A DNA stretch of 64,000 bases from Streptomyces coeruleorubidus (GCF_028885415.1 NZ_CP118527.1:124001-188000); one strand, 5' to 3'. Shown: positions 43,155 to 52,289, counted from the stretch's first letter. Notes: a model not told the origin generated them from the sequence alone. Numbers and translations: made by a program.

Positions 43155-43384
43155 TCAGAGGATCAGGACGAGGGCGTAGGCCAGGAAGAACGCCGCGATC
43201 AGCACACGAGGCGATGATCACGGCCATCGGAGCCTTGGCCCAGCCCTGGGCGGGTTGTGCGTCTCCCGGGGCCCCGCCTCGGGCAGGCTGCTCTCCGCGG
43301 GCGGGTCTCGCCCGGCGGTACGCCGCCGCCCGGTTCCAGGCCGGAGGTGCGTTCGGGTTCGGGATCGGGACTGATGTGACTCAT
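43155..43384 (-). CDS. Small single-span membrane protein (frameshifted)
   Basis: This protein of about 75 residues starts MSHISPDPEPERTSG. It has a Gly/Pro/Arg-rich N-terminus and ends with one hydrophobic helix, AVIIASxVLIAAFFLAYALV, followed by LIL and TGA. The N-terminus and the helix are in different phases; changes lie near 43260 and 43210. No family is recognised, but the layout resembles small conserved Streptomyces membrane proteins. It is divergent from the acyl-CoA ligase gene. Confidence 0.5.
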
Positions 43385-43535
43385 GCCGTCCGGGTCCCCC
43401 GATCACGCCGAGATCATCAGCGGGACGACTTCCGTATTTCCCGACCCCTGAGGGTCCCGGCTCGACTACATTCGAGCCCCGCCGATGACGCTACCCGTCG
43501 GCAATGTCACACCCCGTACACGTCAGGAGCAGTGC

Positions 43536-45432
43536 ATGCGCGACCTCGCCCTCGCTCCACCGGCCGTCTCGCCCCTGACCGGCGGGCTCGCCGACAGCGT
43601 TTTCGAGACGGCGGAGCGCGAACCCACCCGGCCGGTGCTCGCCCGCCGCGCCGACCCGGCCTCCGCGTCCTGGGAGGAGGTGACGGCGGTCGAGCTGCGC
43701 GACGAGGTGGTGGACATCGCCAAGGGGCTGATCGCCTCCGGGATAACGCCGGGGCACCGCGTGGCGATCATGGCGCGCACCCGGTACGAGTGGACGGTCC
43801 TGTGCTACGCGCTGTGGGCCGTGGGTGCCGAGGTCGTCCCGGTCTATCCGACGTCGTCGCGCGACCAGGTCGAGTGGATCCTGCGGAAGGCCGGCTGTGT
43901 GGCCGTGGTGGTGGAGGACGAGCAGGGCGTCATGACCGTCGGATCGGTGTGTGCGTCGCTGCCGTTGCTGCGCCATGTATGGCAGCTGGACGCGGGCGCG
44001 CTGGAGGAACTGACGGTGCGCGGGGAGTTCGTGCCGCCGGCCACGGTCGACTCGATGCGCCGCATCGTGCTGCCGGACTCCACGGCCGTCGTCGCCTACA
44101 CCTCCGGGACCCGCGGCCACGCCATGGGCTGCGCCCTCAGCCACCGCAACCTGGCCGCCCCCTGCGACACGCTGCTGGCGGGCTGGAGGCAGACGACGGC
44201 ACCGCGCGGGGAGCAGGGCTCCGTGCTGGTGTTCCTGCCCTTCTCCCATGTGTACGGGCTGATGGTCCAGTGCCTGTGCGTGCGCGGCGGCCTGCTGATG
44301 GGGCACCAGGCGGAGCTGGGCGGCGAGGCACTGTCGTCTGCGCTGCGCTCCTTCAGGCCCACGTACTTCTACGCGGTCCCGTCGGTCTTCGAGAAGATCT
44401 ACAAGAACTTCCTGCGCACGGCCCAGCAGGGGGGCCACGGCGGTCTGTTCGAGCGGGCCGCCGAGACGGCGCGGGACTTCGCCGCGGCCCTGGAACGCCA
44501 GCGGCTGGGCCGGGCCGCGGGCCCGGCTTAGATCTGCGGCTCCAGCACGCCCTGTACGAGCGCACGGTGTACCGCAGGCTGCGGGCCGCGCTGGGCGGCC
44601 GGGTGCAGCGGGGGACGTCCGGCGGCTCGCCCCTCAGCCGCGACCTGTCGCTGTTCTACGAGGGCATCGGCATCTACGTGCACGACGGGTACGGCCTGAC
44701 GGAGACCGGCGGCGGAGTGACGATGCAGCCGCTGGGCCGGGAGAAGTCCGGGACCGTCGGGCAGGCGCTGCCGGGCACGGAGATCCGGGTGGCCGAGGAC
44801 GGGGAGATCCTGGTGCGCGGCCCGTCGGTGTTCCAGGATACGTGGGTGACGAGGCCGCCACCCGGGCCGCGCTGCGCGGCGGCTGGCTGGCCACCGGGGA
44901 CCTCGGGCAGCTGGACTCGGAGGGCTATCTGACGATCACCGGCCGCAAGAAGGACATCATCATCACCAGCAGCGGCAAGAGCGTCGCCCCGGCCGCCCTG
45001 GAGCAGCGGTTGCGGATGCACCCGCTCATCCACCAGGCGGTGGTCGTGGGCGACAACCAGCCCTGTGTCGGCGCCCTGATCACGCTGGACCCGGAGTTCC
45101 TGGCGCACTGGCGGGCGGCGCTGGCGCTGCAGGGCGAGATGCGGGAGGCGCGCGAGGAGAACGCGCTGCGGGAGGAGGTCGCGCGTGCCGTGGCCGCGGC
45201 CAACAGCTCCGTGTCGCGGTCGGAGTCGATCCGGGTGTTCCGGGTCCTGCCGGAGCCGTTCGACGTGGCCAACGGGCTGCTGACGCCCTCGATGAAGCTG
45301 TGCCGGGACGAGATCGTGCGGCGCTACGCGTCCGAGATCGACGCGATGTACCAGTCGCGCAGGCGTCCCGGGCGGCCGAGCATCCGGGACGAACCATCGA
45401 ACTGGGACGACTCGGACAACGTGTTCCGCTGA
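43536..45432 (+). CDS. Long-chain acyl-CoA synthetase (AMP-forming) with atypical P-loop
   Basis: This adenylate-forming ligase of about 630 residues has the motifs AYTSGT-RGHAMGCALSHRN (P-loop), VLVFLPFSHVYGLM, DGYGLTETGG and ATGDLGQLDSEGYLTITGRKKD; the C-terminal Lys lies in TPSMKLCRDEI. The family activates fatty acids to acyl-AMP and then acyl-CoA. In the P-loop the usual TTGxPKG is RGHAMG, so the conserved Lys is Met. ATG 43536 is used; an in-frame ATG at 43485 is weaker. Frames change near 44525 and 44845. The function of the altered loop is unknown. Confidence 0.82.
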
Positions 45433-45547
45433 GCGCGCAGCCGGACGCGTAGGCCTCGCCCCCTCGGGAACACGCAACAGTGGCGACGCATGAGAAAGGA
45501 CGACAGCCCTGACGGCAGCCTTGCTGACGCCGGGCCGGAAAGGCGAT

Positions 45548-45981
45548 ATGTCAACCGAGCCGCGTGGGGATGACGCACTGACCTCCGAGGAGATTCCGAG
45601 CCGCACGAACAGCTTCGTGGGCGAGCCGCACGACGTGACGGGCGCGCGGCTGGCCGCGGAGGAGTTCCTGCGTGATCTGTCACGCTCCTCGCCGCCCTCT
45701 GCCCCGAGTACTGGGACGACATCCTGTTGGTGGTGACGGAACTGGCCGCCAACGCGGTCCAGTACGCCCCGGGTCCGTTCGCGCTGCGGATGCGCCGGAC
45801 CTTCGACGGAGTGCATGTGGTCCTGCACGACACCAGCTCCACGGAACCGGCTCCGCGCCCGTTCGATCCGCGCAACGGGGGCGGCGGCATCGGCTGGCAT
45901 CTGATCCACACCTTGTGCGACCAGGTCAGCGTGGTGAGCGACGAGCGCGGCAAGGACGTGCACGTGTTCCTGCCGTGGTGA
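45548..45981 (+). CDS. Anti-sigma-type HATPase (serine-kinase-like) protein (frameshifted)
   Basis: This short HATPase domain has the N-box VVTELAANAVQYAPG, a weak G1 region (HDTSSTEPAPRPFDPRNG) and the G2 box GGGIGWHLIHTL. Streptomyces has many such RsbW-like proteins; they bind sigma factors or phosphorylate STAS antagonists. The frame changes near 45690, after EEFLRDLS. It lies just before the PRC-barrel, STAS and stressosome genes, and a 12-bp stem terminator follows. Confidence 0.78.
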
Positions 45982-45990
45982 GCCGGGAGC

Positions 45991-46022
45991 GTCACGGGCG
46001 CGGGCGCGGGCGCGCCCGTGAC
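45991..46022. terminator. Bidirectional 12-bp stem terminator
   Basis: GTCACGGGCGCG (45991-46002) pairs perfectly with CGCGCCCGTGAC (46011-46022) around an 8-base loop, between the convergent HATPase (end 45981) and PRC-barrel (end 46034) genes. The stem is long and very GC-rich, as is usual for Streptomyces terminators without U-tracts. Confidence 0.7.
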
Positions 46023-46033
46023 CGGCTCGGGGC

Positions 46034-46405
46034 TCAGGCCGAGGTCGTCGCGCGCGGGGGCAGCCGGTCGTAGTAGTCGCCCACGGCCGTGAGGTACTCC
46101 CGGTCCCGGGTCTCGCTGTCGGTCTGGAACCGGGGTGCCGCCTTGGCGTCTCCCCTGGTGCAGGCGAGGGTGACCCTCCGGCCCTGCGTGTCGATGCCGG
46201 TGACGACTCCGGCCGGCACCAGGACGCTGCGGCCGAACACCCAGACGCCGGTGTCGACGACCAGGTGCCGCATGCCGTGCGGGTCGGCCTCGCGGTCCAC
46301 GTGCCCGATCGTGCCGTCGGTCGCGGCGACGGTGAAACCGGTCAGGTCCTGCCCCTCGACGTGACCGCTGTCCGGCGCGTACGACCAGATTCTGTCGATG
46401 GCCAC
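46034..46405 (-). CDS. PRC-barrel domain protein
   Basis: This intact 123-residue protein has one PRC-barrel: LTGFTVAATDGTIGHVDREA, HLVVDTGVWVFGRSVLVPAG. PRC-barrels occur in photosynthetic reaction centre H subunits and in stress or RNA-processing proteins; in Streptomyces their role is unclear. GTG 46405 has GGAGGATGGAG upstream. It starts about 340 bp from the divergent STAS gene. Confidence 0.78.
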   Translation of the reverse strand: MAIDRIWSYAPDSGHVEGQDLTGFTVAATDGTIGHVDREADPHGMRHLVVDTGVWVFGRSVLVPAGVVTGIDTQGRRVTLACTRGDAKAAPRFQTDSETRDREYLTAVGDYYDRLPPRATTSA

Positions 46406-46742
46406 GCTGCTCCATCCTCCTGACGGTGTGCGGATCGCGGAGCCCGGCGGACGGTTCCCGCCCGCCTCCTCCACAGCAGCAATTACCCTCCTGCCGCAAG
46501 CGCATTCGGCGCACACACGTGCCACCGTACGCCGTCGGCGGCGGGCATCGGCAAGGTTTCCGCCCGGGGCATGGAGGGTGGTTTCCGGGGTAATCGCGGG
46601 TGCGCGGTGGAAACGGAGCCCGGTAGCGAAGGGAGGCACATGAGAATCGGCAGCAGAGCCCGCACCACGACCGGCATCGCCCCGCACCGCGGTCATCCCC
46701 AGAGGTGACCTGCCCAGGCCGTAGCACTTGTTGGAGGTACCC
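46406..46742. other. Intergenic region between PRC-barrel and STAS genes
   Basis: These 337 bp hold no recognisable gene of normal size. A 22-codon frame starting at ATG 46640 has a ribosome-like GGGAGG just before it, but no similarity. The plus strand around 46550-46580 has several GTTT/GGGTAA-like elements, including GCAT-N15-GGGTAA, that loosely match SigB-type promoters and could serve the STAS gene. Confidence 0.35.
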
Positions 46743-47144
46743 GTGCCCCTCGCCCAGAACCCGCTGTCCGTGGAAGTCGAACTGCCCCGTCAGGACGTGG
46801 CCCTGATCACGGTCGACGGCTACCTGGACGTCGACACCGCGACCGAGTTCCAGGCCCATCTGGCCAACCAACTCCACCACGGCCGACGGCACTTCCTGCT
46901 CGACCTGTCGTCCGTCCCCTTCATGGACTCGTCCGGGATGAACATCATCCTGCGGGTGTACCAGGAGACCCGCAGGACCGCCGGCAGCGTGCACGTCATC
47001 AGCCCGACGCCGGCCGTGCGGCGCGTCCTCGACCTGACCGGCGTCAGCATCACGGTGCCGATATCGGAGAGCGTCGACGAGGCTCTGGCCCGCGCCGACG
47101 AAGTGCCGGACACCCCCGAGGAGCCGGGGGCACAGAGCGCCTGA
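46743..47144 (+). CDS. STAS-domain anti-sigma factor antagonist (RsbV-like)
   Basis: This intact 133-residue protein has the fold LSVEVELPRQDVALITVDGY and the phospho-acceptor region VPFMDSSGMNIILRVYQE, where Ser of DSSG is the likely target of an anti-sigma kinase. Dephosphorylated antagonists bind the anti-sigma factor and free the sigma factor. GTG 46743 follows GGAGGT by 4 bp. It is separated by 265 bp from the stressosome operon, with a GTGCCC-CTC-GGGCAC hairpin just after it. Confidence 0.85.
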   Translation: MPLAQNPLSVEVELPRQDVALITVDGYLDVDTATEFQAHLANQLHHGRRHFLLDLSSVPFMDSSGMNIILRVYQETRRTAGSVHVISPTPAVRRVLDLTGVSITVPISESVDEALARADEVPDTPEEPGAQSA

Positions 47145-47152
47145 CGGGCCGG

Positions 47153-47167
47153 GTGCCCCTCGGGCAC
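47153..47167 (+). terminator. Hairpin after the STAS gene
   Basis: GTGCCC-CTC-GGGCAC forms a 6-bp stem starting 9 bp after the stop of the STAS antagonist gene. No T-run follows. It likely separates this gene from the stressosome operon. Confidence 0.4.
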
Positions 47168-47409
47168 GGCTGCGGCGGGACCGGCGTCGCGGTGCCCTCG
47201 CTCCGCCCCGTCCGATCGGCGGTTCGTCCTTCGCGCGCCGGTGACGGCGATGGTCAACCCCCGTTCCCCTGAACCGGATCGCTTGCGCCGGATCCGGTGT
47301 CGTACGAGGTCGGCGCATGGTTAGAGTTGTCGCCCGGCAAGTGTCACAGCGCCGTCCCGTTGCATTGAGGCGGGCTCGGTCGACGCAACGCGGATGAGGA
47401 GAGAACCAG

Positions 47410-48297
47410 GTGCCGGAGCACGAAGCGGACGGACAGCTCGCCACGCCGACGCACGAGGTCAGGGACTTCCTGCACCGCAGGCGTGAACAGATCGCCCAGC
47501 GGTGGGCGGACGAGCCCCTGTTCCGCACCGTGTTCACCGTCTCGCGCGACGAGGCGGTGGAGGCGGGCAAGGTCGTCGTGGACGCGCTGGCCCAGGTGGC
47601 CGACTCGGATCAGGTGGAGGACCCGGACGCCGCGGGATTCAGCGGGGTGCGCGAGCAGCTGGCCCGGATGGGCGTGGCCCGCTCGCGTGCCGGGCTGTCG
47701 AACACCCAGGTCTCCAGCGAGCTGGCCGCCCTGCGGCCGCCCGTGGAGAACCTGCTGGCCGCCGACCTGGAGCAGGCGCCGCCCGAGCATCTGCGGGCGT
47801 GTTCGACCGCGCTCACCGTGCTGATGGGCACCCTGCGGCTGGTCGCCATGCAGACGGCGCTGAGCGAGTGGCAGGCGCTCAGCGACCGGCAGCGGCTCCA
47901 GCTGATGGAGGTGGCGACCCCCGTCATCCGGCTGTGGGACGGCGTCGTGGCCGTGCCGCTGATCGGGACGCTGGACAGTGCCCGCAGCCAGGTGGTGATG
48001 GAGACGCTGCTGAACGCCGTCGTCGACCAGCACGCCCGGTTCGCGATCCTCGACATCACCGGGGTGCCGACGGTGGACTCGCTGGTGGCGCAGCACCTGA
48101 TGAAGACGGTCGCCGCGGCCCGGCTGATGGGCGCCCAGTGCATCGTCTCGGGCATCCGCCCGGCCATCGCGCAGACCATCGTCCACCTCGGCCTGGACCT
48201 CGACGTGATCACCCGTGCGAGCCTCTCCGACGCACTGAGGTACGCGCTGCACGAGCTCGGCGCGGACATCGTGAACCCGGGTGCGGGTCAGCGGTGA
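47410..48297 (+). CDS. rsbR: RsbR-type stressosome sensor with C-terminal STAS domain
   Basis: This intact 295-residue protein has an N-terminal helical sensor domain of the RsbRD type (VRDFLHRRREQIAQRWADEP) and a C-terminal STAS domain (LWDGVVAVPLIGTLDSARSQ). The STAS region contains DITGVPTVDSLVAQHLMKT, with Thr residues at the positions phosphorylated by RsbT in Bacillus. The last stretch resembles RsbR more than RsbS. GTG 47410 has GAGGAGAG upstream. Its stop overlaps the next gene's GTG (GTGA). It would form stressosome shells with RsbS and hold RsbT. Confidence 0.87.
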   Translation: MPEHEADGQLATPTHEVRDFLHRRREQIAQRWADEPLFRTVFTVSRDEAVEAGKVVVDALAQVADSDQVEDPDAAGFSGVREQLARMGVARSRAGLSNTQVSSELAALRPPVENLLAADLEQAPPEHLRACSTALTVLMGTLRLVAMQTALSEWQALSDRQRLQLMEVATPVIRLWDGVVAVPLIGTLDSARSQVVMETLLNAVVDQHARFAILDITGVPTVDSLVAQHLMKTVAAARLMGAQCIVSGIRPAIAQTIVHLGLDLDVITRASLSDALRYALHELGADIVNPGAGQR

Positions 48298-48713
48298 GCG
48301 AGGCGTACTCCCGTCCGGTCACTGGCCACGTGCCGGTTCTCCGGCTCGGCGACGTCCTGCTGGTCACGCTCCAGGGGGACCTGCACGACAGCACGGCGCA
48401 GCAGCTCCAGCAGGATCTCGCGGAGACCGTCTCCCGTACCGGGGTGCGTGGTGTCCTCATCGACATCTCCGGTGTGGAGATCGTCGACTCCTTCCTCGGC
48501 CGGGTGCTGGCCGAGATCGCCGCGCAGGCCAAGCTGCTGGCCGCGCGGACCGTGGTGGCCGGCATGCGCCCGGCGGTCGCCATCACCCTGGCGGAACTGG
48601 GCCTGACGCTGCCCGGGCTGACCACGGCGCTCAGCACGGAGGCGGGCATGGAGCTCCTCTCGCACCAGACCCCGGCGTACCGTCCGGGCGGCCCGCGTCA
48701 GGAGAGTCCGTGA
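48294..48713 (+). CDS. rsbS: RsbS-type STAS scaffold protein
   Basis: This intact 139-residue single STAS domain (VPVLRLGDVLLVTLQGDL) has the phosphoacceptor region DISGVEIVDSFLGRVLAEI; Ser of DSFLGR aligns with the RsbS serine. It is translationally coupled on both sides: its GTG overlaps the rsbR stop and its TGA overlaps the rsbT ATG. In the stressosome, RsbS phosphorylation by RsbT releases RsbT. The tail of about 20 residues (HQTPAYRPGGPRQESP) is an addition beyond the domain. Confidence 0.87.
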   Translation: MSEAYSRPVTGHVPVLRLGDVLLVTLQGDLHDSTAQQLQQDLAETVSRTGVRGVLIDISGVEIVDSFLGRVLAEIAAQAKLLAARTVVAGMRPAVAITLAELGLTLPGLTTALSTEAGMELLSHQTPAYRPGGPRQESP

Positions 48714-49153
48714 TGCACACTGCCGCGGGCGTGGAGGCCTGCCTGCCCATCCGGTCGGACATGGACCTGGTGTGGGTGCGACAGCACGTGCGGCAGGCCG
48801 CGGCCCGGCTCGGCTTCGGCCTGGTGGAGCAGACCAAGCTGGTCACGGCGGCCAGCGAGCTGGCCCGCAACACCCTCGTGCACGGCGGTGGCGGACAGAT
48901 GGAGGCGACGCACCTCAGCAGCGGGGGTGCGCAGGGGCTCCGGCTGGCCTTCACCGACGAGGGGCCGGGCATCGCCGACCTGGACCAGGCGCTCAGCGAC
49001 GGCTACACCTCCGGCGACGGGCTGGGGATGGGGCTGAGCGGCGCGCGGCGCCTGGTGCACGACTTCGACATCGACAGCACGCCGGGCGACGGCACCACCG
49101 TGCGGGTGACCTGCTGGGTGGCCCAGCCGCCGCGACCGCGCGAGGAGGCCTGA
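48713..49153 (+). CDS. rsbT: RsbT-type switch serine/threonine kinase
   Basis: This intact 146-residue HATPase has the N-box VTAASELARNTLVHGGGG, the G1 box FTDEGPGIADLDQAL, and the G2 box SGDGLGMGLSGARRLVHDF. These match RsbT rather than RsbW. It should phosphorylate RsbS and RsbR and, when free, activate an RsbU-type phosphatase, a candidate for which is encoded two genes downstream. Both ends overlap neighbours by 1-4 bp. Confidence 0.87.
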   Translation: MHTAAGVEACLPIRSDMDLVWVRQHVRQAAARLGFGLVEQTKLVTAASELARNTLVHGGGGQMEATHLSSGGAQGLRLAFTDEGPGIADLDQALSDGYTSGDGLGMGLSGARRLVHDFDIDSTPGDGTTVRVTCWVAQPPRPREEA

Positions 49154-50562
49154 TGCCGCGCGTGTGGGACGTCCCGGTGCGCGACTCGACGCGGGTGCGC
49201 GACGCGCGGGTCGCCGCGGAGGGCGCGGCCGCGCTGGCCGGTCTCGACGAGCGGCGCACCGCGACCGCCGCGCTGGTCGCGACCGAGCTCGCCACGAATC
49301 TGCTCAAGCACGCCGAGGGCGGTCAGGTACTCATCGACGTGGTGGCGCCGCCCGCGCCGCGGGAGGGCCGAGCGCAGTCCCGGGTCGTGCAGATCGCCGC
49401 GATCGACCACGGGCCGGGCATTGCTGACGTAGGGGCGGCCCTGTGCGACGGTTTTTCCACGACCGGTTCGCTCGGCGCGGGCCTCGGCACGTGTCAGCGT
49501 CTCGCCGACGACTTCGCCCTGCACAGCACGCCCGGCCGCGGCACGGTAGCGGTGGCCCGCGTGGGCAGCGCCCCGCGCGGTGGGGGCGGTCCGGCCGTGC
49601 GGGCGCGGGCCGAGGGGGTGTCGGGGAGCCGGAGTCCGGCCGGTGTCGCCCCGGCGTGGTCCGAGGGCGGGGCCTGCGCCGGCGGCTGGTGGCCGGGCGG
49701 TGCCTCACGGGCCGGCGAGGCGCCGGTGGAGGCCGTGGCGTGCGGTGCCCTGACGGGGCACGCGGCGGTGCCCGGCGGCGCGCCGCGCTTCGCCGCGCAG
49801 GCCGGCGGCGCGCCCGGCGACAGTGGTGTCCTCGGGCGCGAGCCCGCTTCCCAGCCGGTCTCCGGTGGTCCGGGCAGTGAGGGGCGGGGCCCCGGCGCAC
49901 CGGGGCGTGAAAGGCGGCCCGGCCCGTCGGGTGACCGGTCCGTGCCCGTCGTCGGCGTGCGCGCCGGTGGCGTCAACATCCCCTACGGCGGAGCCGAGTA
50001 CTCGGGTGACGCCTGGGCGTGGGTGTGTTCCGGGGACCGGCTGACGCTGATGCTGGCGGACGGTCTGGGGCACGGCCCGGAGGCGGCCCGTGCCTCGTCC
50101 GCCGCGGTCACGGCCCTGCACCGCTGGGCTCACCTCTCCCCCGCCGAGTCGCTGCGGCGGCTCCACGACGCGCTGAGGGGCACCCGGGGCGCGGCCGTCG
50201 CCCTCGCCCAGCTCGACGTGCGGGCCGGACGGCTGCGGTTCGCCGGCATCGGGAACGTAGGTGCGCGACTGCGTGCGGACGGCACCTGGCGTCCGCTGCT
50301 GTCGCGGCCCGGCATCGTCGGCGTGCACCGGCCCGCCACCCTCCACGAGGAGGAGGCCGACTGGGCGGCCGACCGGCTGCTGGTCCTGCACACGGACGGT
50401 CTGCCCAGCCGCTGGACGCCGCCGTCCGACGCCGGTCTGCCCGCGGCCGACCCGGCCGTGACGGCCGCCGTGACGATACGCGACGCGAGCAGTCCCGCCC
50501 GTCCGGTGCGGGACGACACCGCCGTGGCCGTGCTGACTCCGACCCCGCCGGAACGCCCATGA
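49153..50562 (+). CDS. HATPase-PP2C fusion phosphatase (RsbX-like)
   Basis: This intact 469-residue protein joins an N-terminal HATPase domain to a C-terminal PP2C phosphatase. The first has TELATNLLKHAEGG, DHGPGIADVGAALCDG and GLGTCQRLADDF. A linker of about 130 residues, rich in Gly, Ala, Pro and Arg, links it to the second (DRLTLMLADGLGHGPEAARA, RFAGIGNVGARL, LHTDGLPSRW, RDDTAVAVL). RsbX resets the stressosome by dephosphorylating RsbS/RsbR; this version carries a kinase-like module of its own. The ATG overlaps the rsbT stop, and the stop overlaps the next ATG. Confidence 0.83.
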   Translation: MPRVWDVPVRDSTRVRDARVAAEGAAALAGLDERRTATAALVATELATNLLKHAEGGQVLIDVVAPPAPREGRAQSRVVQIAAIDHGPGIADVGAALCDGFSTTGSLGAGLGTCQRLADDFALHSTPGRGTVAVARVGSAPRGGGGPAVRARAEGVSGSRSPAGVAPAWSEGGACAGGWWPGGASRAGEAPVEAVACGALTGHAAVPGGAPRFAAQAGGAPGDSGVLGREPASQPVSGGPGSEGRGPGAPGRERRPGPSGDRSVPVVGVRAGGVNIPYGGAEYSGDAWAWVCSGDRLTLMLADGLGHGPEAARASSAAVTALHRWAHLSPAESLRRLHDALRGTRGAAVALAQLDVRAGRLRFAGIGNVGARLRADGTWRPLLSRPGIVGVHRPATLHEEEADWAADRLLVLHTDGLPSRWTPPSDAGLPAADPAVTAAVTIRDASSPARPVRDDTAVAVLTPTPPERP

Positions 50563-52289
50563 TGCGCACTTGGCAGATCACCACCGTCACCGATGCGGCA
50601 CGCGCCCGCATCGCCCTCGCGCGCCTGGCCGCCGCGTACGGTGTGCCCACCGTCGAACGGACGAGGCTGGCCGCCGCCCTCAGCGGCCACCTGCGGCAGT
50701 GCCTCACCAAGGGCGGGACCTGGCTGCTCACCCTGGACATGGCCGGGTCCCCCGCCGAGGAGGGACTGCTGCACGCCGTGGTGACGCCGTCGCCGGACGC
50801 GTCCGCCGCCGCCGGGGAGCCGCCGTGGGAGGTCACGGTCCCCTGCCCCGAGGCGGCCCGGGCCACGGAGGGCGGCGCCGTCGAGGACGATCCCGCCGCC
50901 CTGGCGGAGGCGCTGCTCGGCGCCGACGAGGACACGGCCGTGGTGCTGGACAAGCTCACCGAGCAGGAGGATCTGGTCGCCTTCCACCGCGAGGAGCTGC
51001 ACCAGACGAACCAGGGCGTCCTGGCGCTGCACGCCGAGCTGGACGCGGCCGGCCGGGCCCAGCGCGAGGCCTTCGCCGCCGAGCGCAGGGCACGCAACGA
51101 GGCGGAGAGCGCCCGCCGCAGACTGACGTTCCTCGCGGACGCGAGCGCCGTGCTGACGGCCTCGCTCAACCACGAGGAGATCGTGCGCCGGCTGCCGGAC
51201 CTGCTGGTGCCGGAGTACGCCCGCAGCGTCGACGTCTGGCTGTTCGACCACGAGGACGACAAGCACCGGTCGGCGCCGCATCCGGCCGCCGCCGTGGTCG
51301 CGGCCCGGACCGGGCGGCCGCAGTACGCGGCCGATCACCCCGGCGGCCTGCCCGGTGTCGACGACCAGCCGCCGTCCGCGCTGGATCCCACGCGGCCGAT
51401 GCTGTGCGTTCCGCTGCCGACGCGGCGGGCGCCGCTGGGGGTGCTGACCCTGTCGCCGCCCGGTGCGCGCTGGGACCCGGACGACGCGGTGATGCTGATC
51501 GAGCTCACCCGGCGGGCCAGCATCGCGATCGACAACGCCCGGCGCTTCGAGCACAACCGGGACATCGCCGAGACGCTGCAACGCGCCCTGCTCACGGATC
51601 TGCCGGCCACCCCTGGCCTCAGCCTGGCGGCGCGCTATCTGCCCGCCACCCACGGGCTGAACATCGGCGGTGACTGGTACGACGCGTTCCCGCAGCGGGA
51701 CGGCGGTCTCATCACCGTCGTCGGCGACGTGACCGGGCACGGTCTGCACGCGGCCGTCATGATGAGCCAGTTGCGCACGGCGCTGCGGGCCTACGCCGTC
51801 GACGGCGACAGCCCGGGCCGGCTGCTCACCCGGCTGCACCGGTTCCTGCACCATCTCCAGCCGGACCTGTACGCCACCGCCGTCATCGCCCGGTTCCACC
51901 CGGACGAGCCCACGCTGACCTGGGCCGCCGCGGGCCATCCGCCGCCCGTGCTGCGGCTGCCCGACGGCACCGTGCGCACCCTGGACGCCAAGCCCGGCGC
52001 CATGCTGGGCATCCCGCTCACCCAGGAGATCGGCGATCACACGGTGCGTCTGTCGCCCGGCTCGACTCTCGCGCTGTACACGGACGGGCTGGTCGAACGG
52101 CGCGCGCAGGGCATAGACCCGGGCATCGAGCGGCTGGCCTCGGCGCTCGGCGGGTTCCGTTCGGCGGAGCTGGACGCGGACCTGGAGGGCTCGGCGGACC
52201 GGATCCTGCATCCGCTGCTGAGCGACTCCGAGCGCGACGACGACGTGTGCCTGCTGCTGTGTCATCTCCAGGGGGACGCCGCGTCCTGA
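50559..52289 (+). CDS. RsbU-like GAF-PP2C phosphatase with degenerate HATPase N-terminus
   Basis: This intact protein of about 576 residues contains, in order: residues 1-90, resembling a worn HATPase domain (VERTRLAAALSGHLRQCLTK); a long coiled coil at about 130-195 (LHAELDAAGRAQREAFAAER); a GAF domain at about 195-335; and a SpoIIE-type PP2C at 350-570 (IGGDWYDAFPQRDGG, VVGDVTGHGLHAAV, ALYTDGLVERR, DDDVCLLL). RsbU dephosphorylates RsbV when bound by RsbT, so this is the likely output of the upstream stressosome. ATG 50559 overlaps the previous stop. The gene ends 220 bp before the NDH-2-like gene. Confidence 0.87.
   Translation: MMRTWQITTVTDAARARIALARLAAAYGVPTVERTRLAAALSGHLRQCLTKGGTWLLTLDMAGSPAEEGLLHAVVTPSPDASAAAGEPPWEVTVPCPEAARATEGGAVEDDPAALAEALLGADEDTAVVLDKLTEQEDLVAFHREELHQTNQGVLALHAELDAAGRAQREAFAAERRARNEAESARRRLTFLADASAVLTASLNHEEIVRRLPDLLVPEYARSVDVWLFDHEDDKHRSAPHPAAAVVAARTGRPQYAADHPGGLPGVDDQPPSALDPTRPMLCVPLPTRRAPLGVLTLSPPGARWDPDDAVMLIELTRRASIAIDNARRFEHNRDIAETLQRALLTDLPATPGLSLAARYLPATHGLNIGGDWYDAFPQRDGGLITVVGDVTGHGLHAAVMMSQLRTALRAYAVDGDSPGRLLTRLHRFLHHLQPDLYATAVIARFHPDEPTLTWAAAGHPPPVLRLPDGTVRTLDAKPGAMLGIPLTQEIGDHTVRLSPGSTLALYTDGLVERRAQGIDPGIERLASALGGFRSAELDADLEGSADRILHPLLSDSERDDDVCLLLCHLQGDAAS

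Noticed and set aside
43127..43164. Direct repeat CTCAGAGGATC as an attachment site
   Set aside because: Two 11-bp copies 27 bp apart, one inside the end of a small gene. There is no integrase or mobile gene nearby.
46640..46708. A 22-codon peptide gene
   Set aside because: It has an acceptable ribosome site but no similarity, no hydrophobic segment and Arg/Thr-rich composition typical of random GC-rich frames.
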